Below, piece by piece: positions 1 through 10,086 of a DNA stretch of 64,000 nt (positions within the stretch are counted from its first letter, which is position 1; every line of letters begins with the position of its first letter). The notes under the pieces were generated by a model, which was given only the letters and a program-made list of their open reading frames with translations, was not told the DNA's origin and searched no databases. The DNA is from Prolixibacteraceae bacterium JC049 (GTDB lineage: Bacteria > Bacteroidota > Bacteroidia > Bacteroidales > Prolixibacteraceae), in the NCBI GenBank assembly GCA_023369685.1, contig SACZ01000003.1, positions 838,330 through 902,329 on the forward strand. Direction: 5' to 3'. The translations under genes and the position numbers were made by a program.

Positions 1-198
1 GCTTTTGTTTTAGCATGCCCATTGGCCTGGTTTGTCATGAATAAATGGTTGGAGAATTTTGCATACAAAACAACTTTAAGCTGGTGGATTTTTGCATTAG
101 CGGGTTTTGCGTCATTGATAATTGCACTATTAACAGTTAGCTGGCAAAGCTGGCGTGCTGCCACACGTAATCCGGTAGAGTCATTGCGGTATGAGTAG
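1..198 (+). CDS. FtsX/MacB-type ABC permease, 3' end only
   Basis: Frame 1 is open from the window edge to a TAG at 196-198 and encodes the last 65 residues of a permease. The segment holds the penultimate membrane helix, the motif NFAYKTTLSWWIFALAGF, the last helix and the tail SWRAATRNPVESLRYE. It closely resembles the ends of the complete permeases downstream, so it is the C-terminus of another array member, and the array extends left of the window. Nothing can be said about its periplasmic domains. A 286-bp gap without a convincing gene separates it from the next permease. Confidence 0.9.
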   Translation, partial: AFVLACPLAWFVMNKWLENFAYKTTLSWWIFALAGFASLIIALLTVSWQSWRAATRNPVESLRYE

Positions 199-484
199 GA
201 GATGAAAGTCCTTAAGAAATCAGAAAAATCAAAGTTGAAGATAGTTATTGGGCCAAGTAATAGTTCAGTGAAAAACTAGACAATGGGTGTATAAAAATTT
301 TACTTCGAAATAGAATGTGTTTAAAGTAAGTTGTAGATTGTTAGTGTTTTAGAGAGTGAGGCCTTGTTTTTGTTGTTATTAGCTGTAAGTGACTGAAAAC
401 TCATCAATTGCAGGGGAGAATTGGAGCAGATCGAGCATATGTTGAGTGGTTAGGCATTGTATCGTCAAACTAAACATAGAAGAA

Positions 485-2803
485 ATGTCAATTCGGAATT
501 TAAAATCATTCATTAAGTTTTTAGCGAATAATAAGCTTTACACATTTATCACCATCGCAGGCTTTTCTATTTCGCTAATGTTTGTTATCCTCTTAAGTAT
601 TTTTATTCAGAAAGAGTATTCTGTCGATCAGTTTCATGTGAATAAAGATCGTTTGTATCGAATGGTGCATGATGATTATTCTGGTTTTGCACCTCCTTCA
701 GGGGCACTATTAAAAAATACTTTTCCTGAGGTAGAGAGTTATACTCGTATGTATGGGCAAGAAGGGGTTGCACAGGCACGAGGAGACAAAAAATATGGTA
801 TTAAGTTTTTAATGGCCGACTCAGCCTTCTTTAATATGTTTTCTTACCCTCTTATAAAAGGGGAACCTTCAAGTGTGTTGGTCAAGCGTAAGTCTATTGT
901 GTTGACCAAATCGATGGCATTGAAAATGTTTGACGAACTTCCAGACTTAGGAACTATGATTAGTATCAATGGGGATCATCAGTATGAACTTACAGGAATA
1001 ATGAAGGATTTGCCCCGAAATACTCATTTAACGAGAACTGATGCAATTGTAGATTTTAACTCATTAGCCAATTTGTGGAACCATCCAGGTGTGTTAACTA
1101 GTTATGGAAATAATTCATTTGGTTTATATGTAATGGCAAAGAAGGGAGTTAATTTACCTTCTAAATCACCTCAAATGCTAACCGAGTTTAAGAAGGTAAA
1201 CTGGATGTTTAAGAATAATTTTGCCAAGAACTTATCCATGGAACCTATTACTGAGGTTTACTTCAGTAAGTCATATTCTTCGGGAGTAAGACAAAACAAT
1301 AAGGTGATTATTCAGATCCTATTGGGAATTACTGTGTTGATTCTGATTTTGGCAGTAGTCAATTACGTTAACCTGACGATTGCACAGGCTTCATTTCGAC
1401 ATAAAGAGTTAGCCATAAAGAAATTGATGGGAAGCAAAAGATGGGCATTCTGGAAGCAATATATTCAGGAATCCACATTGCTTTGCCTGTTTTCATTTGT
1501 TATTGGTCTTATTTTGAGTTTGGCGGCGGAGAATATATTTAATTACCTACTGTCAACTGAACTGAACCTAACAAGTGCATTTTCTTCAAAAGAAGTACTT
1601 ATTGCATTGTTAGGTATTTTATTGATTGGAGCTATTTCTGGATTAGTTCCAGCTATAAAAGTAGCAGGAGTCAATCCTATCGATATTGTAAAAGGAATAT
1701 ATCGAATGCAGGAGCGAACCGTATATTCTAAAATGCTGATTACCTTCCAGTATGTGTTAATTAGCGGACTATTGGTAAGTGCCTTATTTATCAATAAACA
1801 AAGTCGTTATATTCAGAATAGAGATTTAGGATTCGATAAGGAAAATATTATTGTAATGAGGAGTCGAATTCCTTCAAAGAAGTTAGAGAGTTTCAAACAA
1901 TTGATAAAAAATATACCTGGAGTAAAACAGATAAGCTATTCCAGAGGAAATCCTATTAATGGAGGTAATAATAACTCTTTTGTCTATAAAGAAAAACAGA
2001 TGAGTTTTCAGCATTTTATGGTTGATTCAACCTATTTTGATATGATGGGAATGGAGGTGAAATTGACAGGTGCTGCCTATTCTCCCAAGGTGGCTTGGGT
2101 GAACGAAACTGCATTGAAAGTACTGGGACTACCTGAAGATGCTAAAGAAGTTGAGATTTCAGGTCGTAAGAGTGTGATTTATGGAATAGTAAAAGATTTT
2201 CATTTTCGAGATTTGAAGACAGCTATTGGTCCAGCTTTCTTTACTAATTTACCATCTGGCGCTTATCCATGGGATATTCAAATCAAGGTGAATAGTAGTG
2301 GGTTAGGTGCTACTGTTGATAGAATAAAAGCAGCATATAATGAATTTAATAATGGTATTCCTGCAGAAATTAATTTCATGGATGATTCTATTGCTCAATG
2401 GTATGAACAGGATAGAAAACTGGGGAAAACAATTAACTATTTCACTGCGCTTACCATTATCATTTCTGTAATGGGATTGTTTGCCATGTCGTTATTTTAT
2501 ATCCAGCAAAAAATCAAAGAGATTGGTATCCGCAAGGTGAATGGAGCCAAAATATCAGAAGTCCTCTTGCTGCTAAATAAAGATTTTCTGAGATGGGCAT
2601 TGTTTGGTTTTGTATTGGCTTGCCCTATTGCTTACTATGGAATAAATAAATGGCTGGAAACCTTTGCTTATAAAACAACTCTAAGCTGGTGGATATTTGC
2701 TATCTCAGGTGTGGCTGCATTTATGATTGCCCTACTTTCTGTAACTTATCAGAGTTGGAAAGCTGCATCGCGCAACCCGGTGGAAGCTTTGCGGTATGAG
2801 TAG
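485..2803 (+). CDS. FtsX/MacB-type ABC permease (array member 2)
   Basis: Inner-membrane ABC permease of 772 aa built as two MacB_PCD plus FtsX units: TM1 near residues 18-40, a periplasmic domain, three to four helices, a second periplasmic domain near 450-640 and three C-terminal helices. The first-half cytoplasmic motif is HKELAIKKLMGS; the second, near residue 676, is IKEIGIRKVNGAK. The protein ends NPVEALRYE. The frame stays open upstream to a GTG at 446, but the ATG at 485 (MSIRNLKSF) places TM1 at the normal distance from the N-terminus. It is followed after 12 bp by the next permease, so they are probably co-transcribed. Substrate unknown. Confidence 0.9.
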   Translation: MSIRNLKSFIKFLANNKLYTFITIAGFSISLMFVILLSIFIQKEYSVDQFHVNKDRLYRMVHDDYSGFAPPSGALLKNTFPEVESYTRMYGQEGVAQARGDKKYGIKFLMADSAFFNMFSYPLIKGEPSSVLVKRKSIVLTKSMALKMFDELPDLGTMISINGDHQYELTGIMKDLPRNTHLTRTDAIVDFNSLANLWNHPGVLTSYGNNSFGLYVMAKKGVNLPSKSPQMLTEFKKVNWMFKNNFAKNLSMEPITEVYFSKSYSSGVRQNNKVIIQILLGITVLILILAVVNYVNLTIAQASFRHKELAIKKLMGSKRWAFWKQYIQESTLLCLFSFVIGLILSLAAENIFNYLLSTELNLTSAFSSKEVLIALLGILLIGAISGLVPAIKVAGVNPIDIVKGIYRMQERTVYSKMLITFQYVLISGLLVSALFINKQSRYIQNRDLGFDKENIIVMRSRIPSKKLESFKQLIKNIPGVKQISYSRGNPINGGNNNSFVYKEKQMSFQHFMVDSTYFDMMGMEVKLTGAAYSPKVAWVNETALKVLGLPEDAKEVEISGRKSVIYGIVKDFHFRDLKTAIGPAFFTNLPSGAYPWDIQIKVNSSGLGATVDRIKAAYNEFNNGIPAEINFMDDSIAQWYEQDRKLGKTINYFTALTIIISVMGLFAMSLFYIQQKIKEIGIRKVNGAKISEVLLLLNKDFLRWALFGFVLACPIAYYGINKWLETFAYKTTLSWWIFAISGVAAFMIALLSVTYQSWKAASRNPVEALRYE

Positions 2804-2815
2804 AAGTGAAACATT

Positions 2816-5224
2816 ATGTGGAGATATTTTATTAAAATAGCAATTCGGAACATCATCAGACAACGATTGGCATCACTGCTGATTCTTATTTCGTTGTGTG
2901 TTGGTTTGGTTACTTTCATAGTAATTACAGGTTATGTGACTTATGAGAAGTCGTTCGATACTATTTTTCCTGAATACGAGAATATCTACCGGGTAAAGAC
3001 CGATGTTTTAGTTGATGGTGAGTTAAAACTATCAAGACCACAGTGTGAACGCTCTGTTGGTAGTAGACTATTGGAGACCTATTCAAATGTAGAAGCAGCA
3101 GGCTTTCTGGTGACCACAAATCCTGAATACAAAATCGGAAATAACATTATAAAAAATGAAAATACATTTCATGCATCACCGGGAATTTTAGATGTTTTTT
3201 CCATTGATTTAACTCAGGGAAATCCTAAAACGGTTTTAACTGAACCATATAAAGTATTGCTGTCAGAAAGTGCTGCAAAAAGATATTTTGGAAATGAAAA
3301 TCCAGTCGGCAAAACTGTACGGAAATATCCGGTGTTCAACTATGTTGTTGAAGGAGTATTCAAAGATATTCCGAAGCAATCGCATTTTAATGCAGATATG
3401 CTGCTCTCTTTTCACGATGATATGCATCTGCCTCCCCCTTTGAAAAAGCCTTGGGGAGAAGCCAATTTCTATACATACATGAAGTTGGATAGCCGTGTTA
3501 ATATCGAAGAGCTGGAAACTCACACAAATCAATTGGTAACTGAGAATAAAGGGAGTTATTTCGCAAAAACGAATTCTGTTCATCGATATAGTTTACAGCC
3601 ATTGAAGGATATTCACCTTAATTCTTATTTGAAGAATGAGATTAGAACCAATAGTCGGGCCGACTATTTATACATACTGTTGGTTGTTGGACTACTTATT
3701 GTTTTGGCAGCAGGTTTAAATTACCTCTATTTCTCATTTGTAAAATCGGTTGAGAAAGCAGGAAATACTGGAATTCATAAAATAGTTGGTGCTAATAACG
3801 AGAATATCATTAGCATGCAATTAATTGAATCTTTGATAATACACTTGGTGGCAATTGTCATAGCAGTATTGGTGAGCTTTGCCTTCGTTCCTGTTTTATC
3901 CAATAAATTTGAGATAAACTTCGACATGAGCTTTGGCAACTACCTGCAGCTGGGAAGCTTATTGCTGATTCTGGTGTTTAGCATTCTTGTAAATGGTTTG
4001 GTGCCTGCAATTAGGCAAAATGCGGTAAAGTGCATTGAGCTTTTTAAATTAAGGTATAAGACAAGTTATAACAAGATCTCTTTTCGTCAAATGCTGGTAT
4101 CAATTCAGTTTGTAATAGTAATTGCGATCATTATAAGCATTCTGGGAATCAATAAACAGGTAAATTATCTGGTGGATAAAGAGAAAGGATTATCAATAGA
4201 AAATAAACTGGTAATTAGCACTCCAAGTCATCTGCGACGGACATCGAAACGAATAAATAACCTGGATGCATTTGAACAAGAGTTAATTCGTCATGCCAAT
4301 ATTACCAATATCTCAAATACCAATACGGTGCCGGGCAGGAGTGTGGCAAATAATTTCACATTTTCAGAGAAAGGAACAGGAAAATCGGTAAAAGCAGGCC
4401 TAATTATTGCCGACCGGAATTTCATTAAGAACTTTGATGTTGCTCTTATAAATGGACAGAATTTTTATTCTGGATCAAAAGGCTGTATAATCAACAAAAC
4501 CTGTTTGACTCAAATGGGCTATAACGATGGAGACAAAATTATTGGGAAAGAAATTAAAATGGTAGATGATAGCGGATGGCAGAGCTTTACAACAAAAGTT
4601 ATTGGTGTTACCGAAGATTTCCATTTTCAATCGGTAAAGGAACAAACTGGGGCTATTGTATTACTTAATTGGACCGAGAAGATGCTATGGGGAAATTACA
4701 CGCTATCATTAAATACTTCCGATTTTGCATCAGTGCTATCATTTGTGAAAGAGCATTTCGAAGCAACGTTCACCAATTATCCTTTTGAATACTTTGTGCT
4801 TGAAGATTCGTATTACGATGAGTTGAAAAGTGAGATAAAACTTCTTAGTATCTTGAAGGTGTTTGTGGTAATTGCATTGATAATAAGTGTGATTAACCTA
4901 TTTTCAATGGCATGGCATAATGTAGAGTCGAGAATTAAGGAAATTGGTATTCGGAAAGTAAATGGAGCAAAAATATCGGAAATACTTATGATGCTTAATA
5001 GTGATTTTCTAAAGTGGGTGGTTATGGCATTTGTGATTGCTTCTGCTCTTGGGCATTTTGTAATGACTAAGTGGCTCGAGAACTTTGCTTACAAAACGAA
5101 TCTGAGTTGGTGGATTTTTGCATTGTCTGGAGTTTTAGCTTTAGGAATAGCATTGCTGACAGTAAGCTGGCAAAGTTGGCGTGCTGCTACCTGTAATCCG
5201 GTAGAGGCACTGAGATATGAATAA
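2816..5224 (+). CDS. FtsX/MacB-type ABC permease (array member 3)
   Basis: An 802-aa two-unit permease that starts MWRYFIKIAIRNI, the typical amphipathic start before TM1 (about 18-42). TM2 lies near residues 283-305. The first-half coupling region is degenerate (NTGIHKIVGAN), while the second, near residue 705, is the canonical RIKEIGIRKVNGAK. The C-terminus is the WQSW type with a Cys in place of the usual Arg (AATCNPVEALRYE). Between the halves it carries the family motif PLKDIHLNS at the end of the first periplasmic domain. The gaps are 12 bp upstream and 26 bp downstream, consistent with an operon. Confidence 0.9.
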   Translation: MWRYFIKIAIRNIIRQRLASLLILISLCVGLVTFIVITGYVTYEKSFDTIFPEYENIYRVKTDVLVDGELKLSRPQCERSVGSRLLETYSNVEAAGFLVTTNPEYKIGNNIIKNENTFHASPGILDVFSIDLTQGNPKTVLTEPYKVLLSESAAKRYFGNENPVGKTVRKYPVFNYVVEGVFKDIPKQSHFNADMLLSFHDDMHLPPPLKKPWGEANFYTYMKLDSRVNIEELETHTNQLVTENKGSYFAKTNSVHRYSLQPLKDIHLNSYLKNEIRTNSRADYLYILLVVGLLIVLAAGLNYLYFSFVKSVEKAGNTGIHKIVGANNENIISMQLIESLIIHLVAIVIAVLVSFAFVPVLSNKFEINFDMSFGNYLQLGSLLLILVFSILVNGLVPAIRQNAVKCIELFKLRYKTSYNKISFRQMLVSIQFVIVIAIIISILGINKQVNYLVDKEKGLSIENKLVISTPSHLRRTSKRINNLDAFEQELIRHANITNISNTNTVPGRSVANNFTFSEKGTGKSVKAGLIIADRNFIKNFDVALINGQNFYSGSKGCIINKTCLTQMGYNDGDKIIGKEIKMVDDSGWQSFTTKVIGVTEDFHFQSVKEQTGAIVLLNWTEKMLWGNYTLSLNTSDFASVLSFVKEHFEATFTNYPFEYFVLEDSYYDELKSEIKLLSILKVFVVIALIISVINLFSMAWHNVESRIKEIGIRKVNGAKISEILMMLNSDFLKWVVMAFVIASALGHFVMTKWLENFAYKTNLSWWIFALSGVLALGIALLTVSWQSWRAATCNPVEALRYE

Positions 5225-5250
5225 CAAATAAACGATATAAACTAGAAACT

Positions 5251-7614
5251 ATGGTATTGACAGACTTAAAAGTAGCAGTACGAAATTTATTGAAGCATAA
5301 AACAATTTCAGCAATTAATATTGTTGGTTTGGGAATTGGTTTAGGAGCTATATTTCTTTTATCATTATTGGTAATTCATGAATACTCTTTCAATAAATCA
5401 GTTCCTGATAACGATGCACTTTATCGTGTTCTTCGAGATAAGAGCTGTCAGAACCCATATTTATTAGCGCAAGAAGCTAAAGCCGATATTCCGGAAATAG
5501 AATCTTTTTTCAGGTTCTACCAGATTGGAACTATTTTGCTGAAGGATAAAAAAAATCAGGTTTTAGAAGAGAACTGGTTTGCTGTGGCCGACAAAGAGAT
5601 ATTCTCTCTTTGGGGAGTTAACTTCATTGCAGGAGTACCGGCAAAGGGAGCCACTCAGGTTGCTATTTCAAAGGATATGGCAAAGAAGTATTTAGGAGAC
5701 AACTATGCTTTGGGCTCAACAATAAATGTGAAGTTTCGAAATAAGTTTGTTGAACTGGAAGTGTGTGGGGTGTACGAAAATTTTGCATCTAACTCAACGC
5801 TTTATCCCAATTTTATAGGAGATATTGAAATGTCTGGTGCATTGATGGGGCAGACTACCAGAATGTTGGGATTATATGGAAGTGGACGAGATGAGTTCAA
5901 AAATTGGAAGCAGAATAACTACTATACCTATTTAAAACTGAATAAACATACTAATGCCAAAGAGTTAGCTCAAAAACTACAGGTGTATAATCAACAGTTG
6001 GAAGAAAATCATAGAGGTGAATTTAAGTTGCAGTCTGTAAAAGAGACTTACCTTAATTCGAATGATTTATCTGGAGCTATATTTTCCCGTTTCGGGAATG
6101 CCAAAGAGTTGGCTTATTACATGGGAATTGCTTTAGTGGTTTTATTTATTGCCATTGTCAACTATGTGTTTCTTACCAGAGCAAAAATAATGGGGCGCCT
6201 GACAGAGTTGGGAGCTAAAAAAGCAATTGGAGCAACTGATCTATCCATTCAGAAGCAGGTAATTTTAGAATCGACTTTAATTTCTGCATTAAGTGCAATT
6301 CCGGCAACGTTAATTGTCGTCTTTGGAATGAACTTCATTAATACTTCTCTGGGAAAATCGTTGGGACTGGAAGTATTCTCGAATTGGTATGCATGGCTAT
6401 TGCTAGTAGCCATAGTAGCTTTCACAGGAATTATTTCAGGAATTTTCATTTCATTACGAATATCGAAAACATCTACTGTTAAGCTATTGGCTGGTTTATC
6501 ATTCAAGAAGAAAGATAGAGGAATATGGGATAACTCGTTTTTAAGTTTTCACTATGCCATTTTCATTATTCTGTTAGTTGCGGTATTTGTATTTAAAAAG
6601 CAAATCAACTATTCTTTGAATAACTTCAAATCCATTAATCCTGAAAATATTCTGGTTTGTGGCTTGAATACTCCAGAGCTACAAAAACAGGTTAATGTTC
6701 TTAGAAATGAGCTGGAGAAAACACCCGGTGTAGAGAAAATGGCAGGATCGTCGTTTGTTCCACCTTTCAATAGTTTCTTACCAATTAGATTACGAAGCAA
6801 GGATAACACCATGAATATTCGGTTCGATGGATTAATCATGGGAAAAGGAATGACAGAATTGTTGGAAATGGAGTTTGTAGATGGAGAGCCATTTGGAGAA
6901 CTTACCTCAGGTTCTACAAGTATAATTTTCAATGAGTCGGCTGCAACAAAATATGGCTTAAAAGTGGGCGAGCCTTTCAATGGTTTTCACGTTCGGGGAA
7001 TAGTGAAAGATTTCACAGCCCATTCCACACGAAAATTGATTGAGCCAATGGCCATTTTGCAGCAACATCCCAGCAGAATGCGTTTTCTGGTTATTAAGAC
7101 AGATGGAAAAAATGATGAAGTGATCATTGCTAAATTGAAAGGATTAATAAAGCAATTGGCTCCTTCGGCATTTATTGATATTAACTACTTAACCGATCAG
7201 ATTAATCAATTTTATCGTAGGGAACAAAATCAAGCCCGGTTAATTACTGCTTTTTCAATTTTGGCTATAGTGTTGGCTGTAATGGGGTTGTTTGGCATTG
7301 TATTAAATACCATTTCGAAAAGAACAAAAGAAATTGGAATTCGAAAAGTAAACGGAGCAACCATTGGAGAAGTATTGGTAATGTTAAATCAAAGCTTTAT
7401 AAAATGGATCATTTTCTCCATTATATTAGCCTATCCGTTGGCTTGGTACATTATGAATCAATGGCTCGGGAATTTTGCTTATAAAACCAGCTTGAGCTGG
7501 TGGATTTTTGCCTTAGCAGGAGCTTTGGCTTTGGGGATTGCACTGCTTACAGTTACTTGGCAGAGCTGGCGTGCTGCTAATCGTAATCCTATTGAGGCAT
7601 TGCGATACGAATAA
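5251..7614 (+). CDS. FtsX/MacB-type ABC permease (array member 4)
   Basis: A 787-aa permease beginning MVLTDLKVAVRNLLKHK, followed by TM1. The first half carries RLTELGAKKAIGAT near residue 314 and the second RTKEIGIRKVNGAT near 692. The tail is SWRAANRNPIEALRYE, with Ile replacing the usual Val. The second periplasmic segment includes the family pattern GIVKDFTAHS, equivalent to the GVVKDFNFRSL of its neighbours. It lies 26 bp after one permease and 26 bp before the next, in the tightest part of the left block. What it moves is not deducible from sequence. Confidence 0.9.
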   Translation: MVLTDLKVAVRNLLKHKTISAINIVGLGIGLGAIFLLSLLVIHEYSFNKSVPDNDALYRVLRDKSCQNPYLLAQEAKADIPEIESFFRFYQIGTILLKDKKNQVLEENWFAVADKEIFSLWGVNFIAGVPAKGATQVAISKDMAKKYLGDNYALGSTINVKFRNKFVELEVCGVYENFASNSTLYPNFIGDIEMSGALMGQTTRMLGLYGSGRDEFKNWKQNNYYTYLKLNKHTNAKELAQKLQVYNQQLEENHRGEFKLQSVKETYLNSNDLSGAIFSRFGNAKELAYYMGIALVVLFIAIVNYVFLTRAKIMGRLTELGAKKAIGATDLSIQKQVILESTLISALSAIPATLIVVFGMNFINTSLGKSLGLEVFSNWYAWLLLVAIVAFTGIISGIFISLRISKTSTVKLLAGLSFKKKDRGIWDNSFLSFHYAIFIILLVAVFVFKKQINYSLNNFKSINPENILVCGLNTPELQKQVNVLRNELEKTPGVEKMAGSSFVPPFNSFLPIRLRSKDNTMNIRFDGLIMGKGMTELLEMEFVDGEPFGELTSGSTSIIFNESAATKYGLKVGEPFNGFHVRGIVKDFTAHSTRKLIEPMAILQQHPSRMRFLVIKTDGKNDEVIIAKLKGLIKQLAPSAFIDINYLTDQINQFYRREQNQARLITAFSILAIVLAVMGLFGIVLNTISKRTKEIGIRKVNGATIGEVLVMLNQSFIKWIIFSIILAYPLAWYIMNQWLGNFAYKTSLSWWIFALAGALALGIALLTVTWQSWRAANRNPIEALRYE

Positions 7615-7640
7615 ATTTATCAGACTGAAAAACAATTACA

Positions 7641-9980
7641 ATGACAATACAGGAATTAAAACCGGTTATTAGAAGTTTTGGGAAACGAAACATAATGAAG
7701 TGGTTAAACATTTTAGGGTTAGCCATTGGTATTGCAAGTGCAGTTTTAATAATTAACTACATCTTTAATGAATTGGAAGTGGGCAGAACACAAGCCAATT
7801 ACGAAGAGTTATTTCTGCTGAAGCGAACCAATGCAACAACTAATTCCAGTAAAGCCATTGAATCCATACAGGCCAATGTGCCTGAGATAAGAAATGCCGT
7901 TAGTTTTCACAACCAGTGGGGCGACGCATTTTATAAAATAGGAGATAAGGTTATTAAGGCTGAAAAGCTTCTGATTGGGGATGATACTTTCTTCAATATT
8001 TTTAGCTGTAAAGCAATATTTGGAGATTTAAGTACTGCGTTGCAGAGTCCTGATAATATAGTCATCACACGCAATACTGCTGATAAATTGTTTGGTAACG
8101 TGAATCCGGTTGGGGAAGATATTTTTCTGGAATCTGATCTTTTTGGAAAACTAAAGCTATCGGTTAGTGCTGTTATCGATAATCCTAATACTAATGCCTT
8201 TGTACAGTTCAATGGATACATTAATCAAAAAGCAATTACACATGATTGGTACAGAAGGGGAAGAAATCATTGGGGGAATCAAAACTACCTGACATTTACC
8301 CAAATTCCTAAAGGAGTAAATAAGGCAGAATTGGGCAAGAAAATAACCAATGTTATCAATGATAATGCTCCCGATTGGTTTATTAAGGATGGGAAAGAAT
8401 ATGAGCTGGTAAACATTTCAGAGTTGCACTTTAGTTCGATTGATTTTTGGGGAATATTTAGAACGAACGATAAGAGAAATCTATTTACATTGGGGCTCAT
8501 TGGCGTATTTCTGCTTATTATTAGTTGGGTGAATTTTATCAACTTAAGTACAGCTCAGCAAGAACGACTTAGCTTTATAGCATCAATTAAGAAGAGCCTT
8601 GGGGCGTCCAAACTAAACTTGGTTCTTTCCAGTATATTGGAAATAGTTCCGATAGTGATTGTTGCATTTTTAATTGCGGTTGTATTAGTTGTTATTAGCT
8701 ATAAGCCGTTTAATGATTTTACCAATGTTTATAGTGATTTGCAAAGCTTGTTAACTGTTAAAACGGTTTTATTTTCAGCCTTCTTTATGGTTGCTACAAT
8801 ATTGGTATGTAGTATGCTACCTCATTGGTTAATGGGGAGACATAGAAATACAAGCAGCAGTCTTCGAGCAGTTTTATCTACACTACAGTTTGTCATATCA
8901 ATTGCCTTAATAATTGCTACTGTAGCCATTATTAAGCAAAACAGTTTTATTAAAAACAAAGACAGAGGATATGTGTCAGAGAATATATTGTGCTTGGAGT
9001 TGAAAGGAAGTGTAGGCGAAAAGGGAGATGTTCTGGGAGATAAAATCGAAAAATATGGCATGGTTCAGGAAATAACATATGCTTCCAGACTCATTAGTGA
9101 TGTTCAACAAGATTGGGGAATGACCTTAGATAATAGAGGAGAACAGACCCGGATACAATATTCAGTTTTGGAAGTTACTGATAACTTTTTCTCGTTCTTC
9201 AATATTCCAATTCTGAAAGGAGATGGTTTTAATGAAGCTTCAGAAAAACAGAAACACCATATCTTTAATGAAGTGGCACAACGTAAGTTTAACCTCGTAG
9301 AGATAGATGATGCACGAATTGCTTCATATGGAAGTGCAACAGGCGATATTGTTGGAGTTGTAAAAGATTTTAATTTCAGATCTTTGCATTTGCCTATTGC
9401 TCCTTTGGGATTTATAAAAAGCCCCAAAAGTAGATTGAAATATCTCTATATTAAACTGAAAAATAACTCTGTAGCTTCCATCAGCAATTGTATTTCGTTA
9501 ATTGAAAAAGATTGGCAAACAATGGAGGCAGACTGGCCGGCAGAAGTTCAGTTTTTAAGCTCTGCTTCGCAGAAGTTATACGAGTCGGATAAAAAGTTTA
9601 GTGAACTAATTTTAATTGTGGCGCTATTGTCCATCTTCATCTCATGTGTCGGGTTATTGGGAGTAAGTAAGTTCATTGCCGAACAACGCACTAAAGAGAT
9701 TGGAATCCGTAAAGTGAACGGAGCAAGAATAGCAGAGGTATTGGTGATGTTGAATGCGAACTTTATAAAATGGGTAATATTAGCATTTATCATTGCTAGT
9801 CCGATTGCCTACTATGCCATGAGCAAGTGGCTTGAAAACTTTGCCTATAAAACGAGTTTAAGCTGGTGGATTTTTGCCTTAGCAGGAATCTTAGCCTTAG
9901 GAATTGCGTTGTTTACTGTTACATGGCAAAGTTGGCGTGCCGCCACACGTAATCCGGTGGAAGCGCTAAGGTATGAGTAG
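7641..9980 (+). CDS. FtsX/MacB-type ABC permease (array member 5)
   Basis: A 779-aa permease. Its first-half coupling region (LSFIASIKKSLGAS) has lost the EIGxRK pattern; the second, near residue 683, is intact (RTKEIGIRKVNGAR). The second periplasmic domain, including QDWG, FFSFFNIPI, KHHIFNE and GVVKDFNFRSLH, closely resembles that of the permease at 32443-34812 in the other block, so these two look like a separate subgroup. Its last 297 bp (9684-9980) are nearly identical to the end of the next gene although the rest differs, which indicates recent recombination or gene conversion. Confidence 0.9.
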   Translation: MTIQELKPVIRSFGKRNIMKWLNILGLAIGIASAVLIINYIFNELEVGRTQANYEELFLLKRTNATTNSSKAIESIQANVPEIRNAVSFHNQWGDAFYKIGDKVIKAEKLLIGDDTFFNIFSCKAIFGDLSTALQSPDNIVITRNTADKLFGNVNPVGEDIFLESDLFGKLKLSVSAVIDNPNTNAFVQFNGYINQKAITHDWYRRGRNHWGNQNYLTFTQIPKGVNKAELGKKITNVINDNAPDWFIKDGKEYELVNISELHFSSIDFWGIFRTNDKRNLFTLGLIGVFLLIISWVNFINLSTAQQERLSFIASIKKSLGASKLNLVLSSILEIVPIVIVAFLIAVVLVVISYKPFNDFTNVYSDLQSLLTVKTVLFSAFFMVATILVCSMLPHWLMGRHRNTSSSLRAVLSTLQFVISIALIIATVAIIKQNSFIKNKDRGYVSENILCLELKGSVGEKGDVLGDKIEKYGMVQEITYASRLISDVQQDWGMTLDNRGEQTRIQYSVLEVTDNFFSFFNIPILKGDGFNEASEKQKHHIFNEVAQRKFNLVEIDDARIASYGSATGDIVGVVKDFNFRSLHLPIAPLGFIKSPKSRLKYLYIKLKNNSVASISNCISLIEKDWQTMEADWPAEVQFLSSASQKLYESDKKFSELILIVALLSIFISCVGLLGVSKFIAEQRTKEIGIRKVNGARIAEVLVMLNANFIKWVILAFIIASPIAYYAMSKWLENFAYKTSLSWWIFALAGILALGIALFTVTWQSWRAATRNPVEALRYE
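9684..9980 (+). repeat. 3' block shared with 12169-12465 (copy 1)
   Basis: This block aligns without gaps to 12169-12465. Hand comparison shows about 18 differences in 297 bases, mostly in third codon positions and concentrated in the second half. The similarity begins abruptly at CAACGCACTAAAGAG. It covers the second coupling motif, the last helices and the stop codon. Confidence 0.85.
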
Positions 9981-10086
9981 AATTTGTTGAGGGTAGTAGG
10001 TTTGATTGTTGTGGAGGAAGAGGCCCTAAACCGAAAAATGATTGTATCGGAAATATTTCGACAGCATAAATCAAAAAAATAAACGG

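Noticed and set aside
202-279. 25-codon frame after the first partial permease
   Set aside because: Too short, no conserved feature; left as intergenic.
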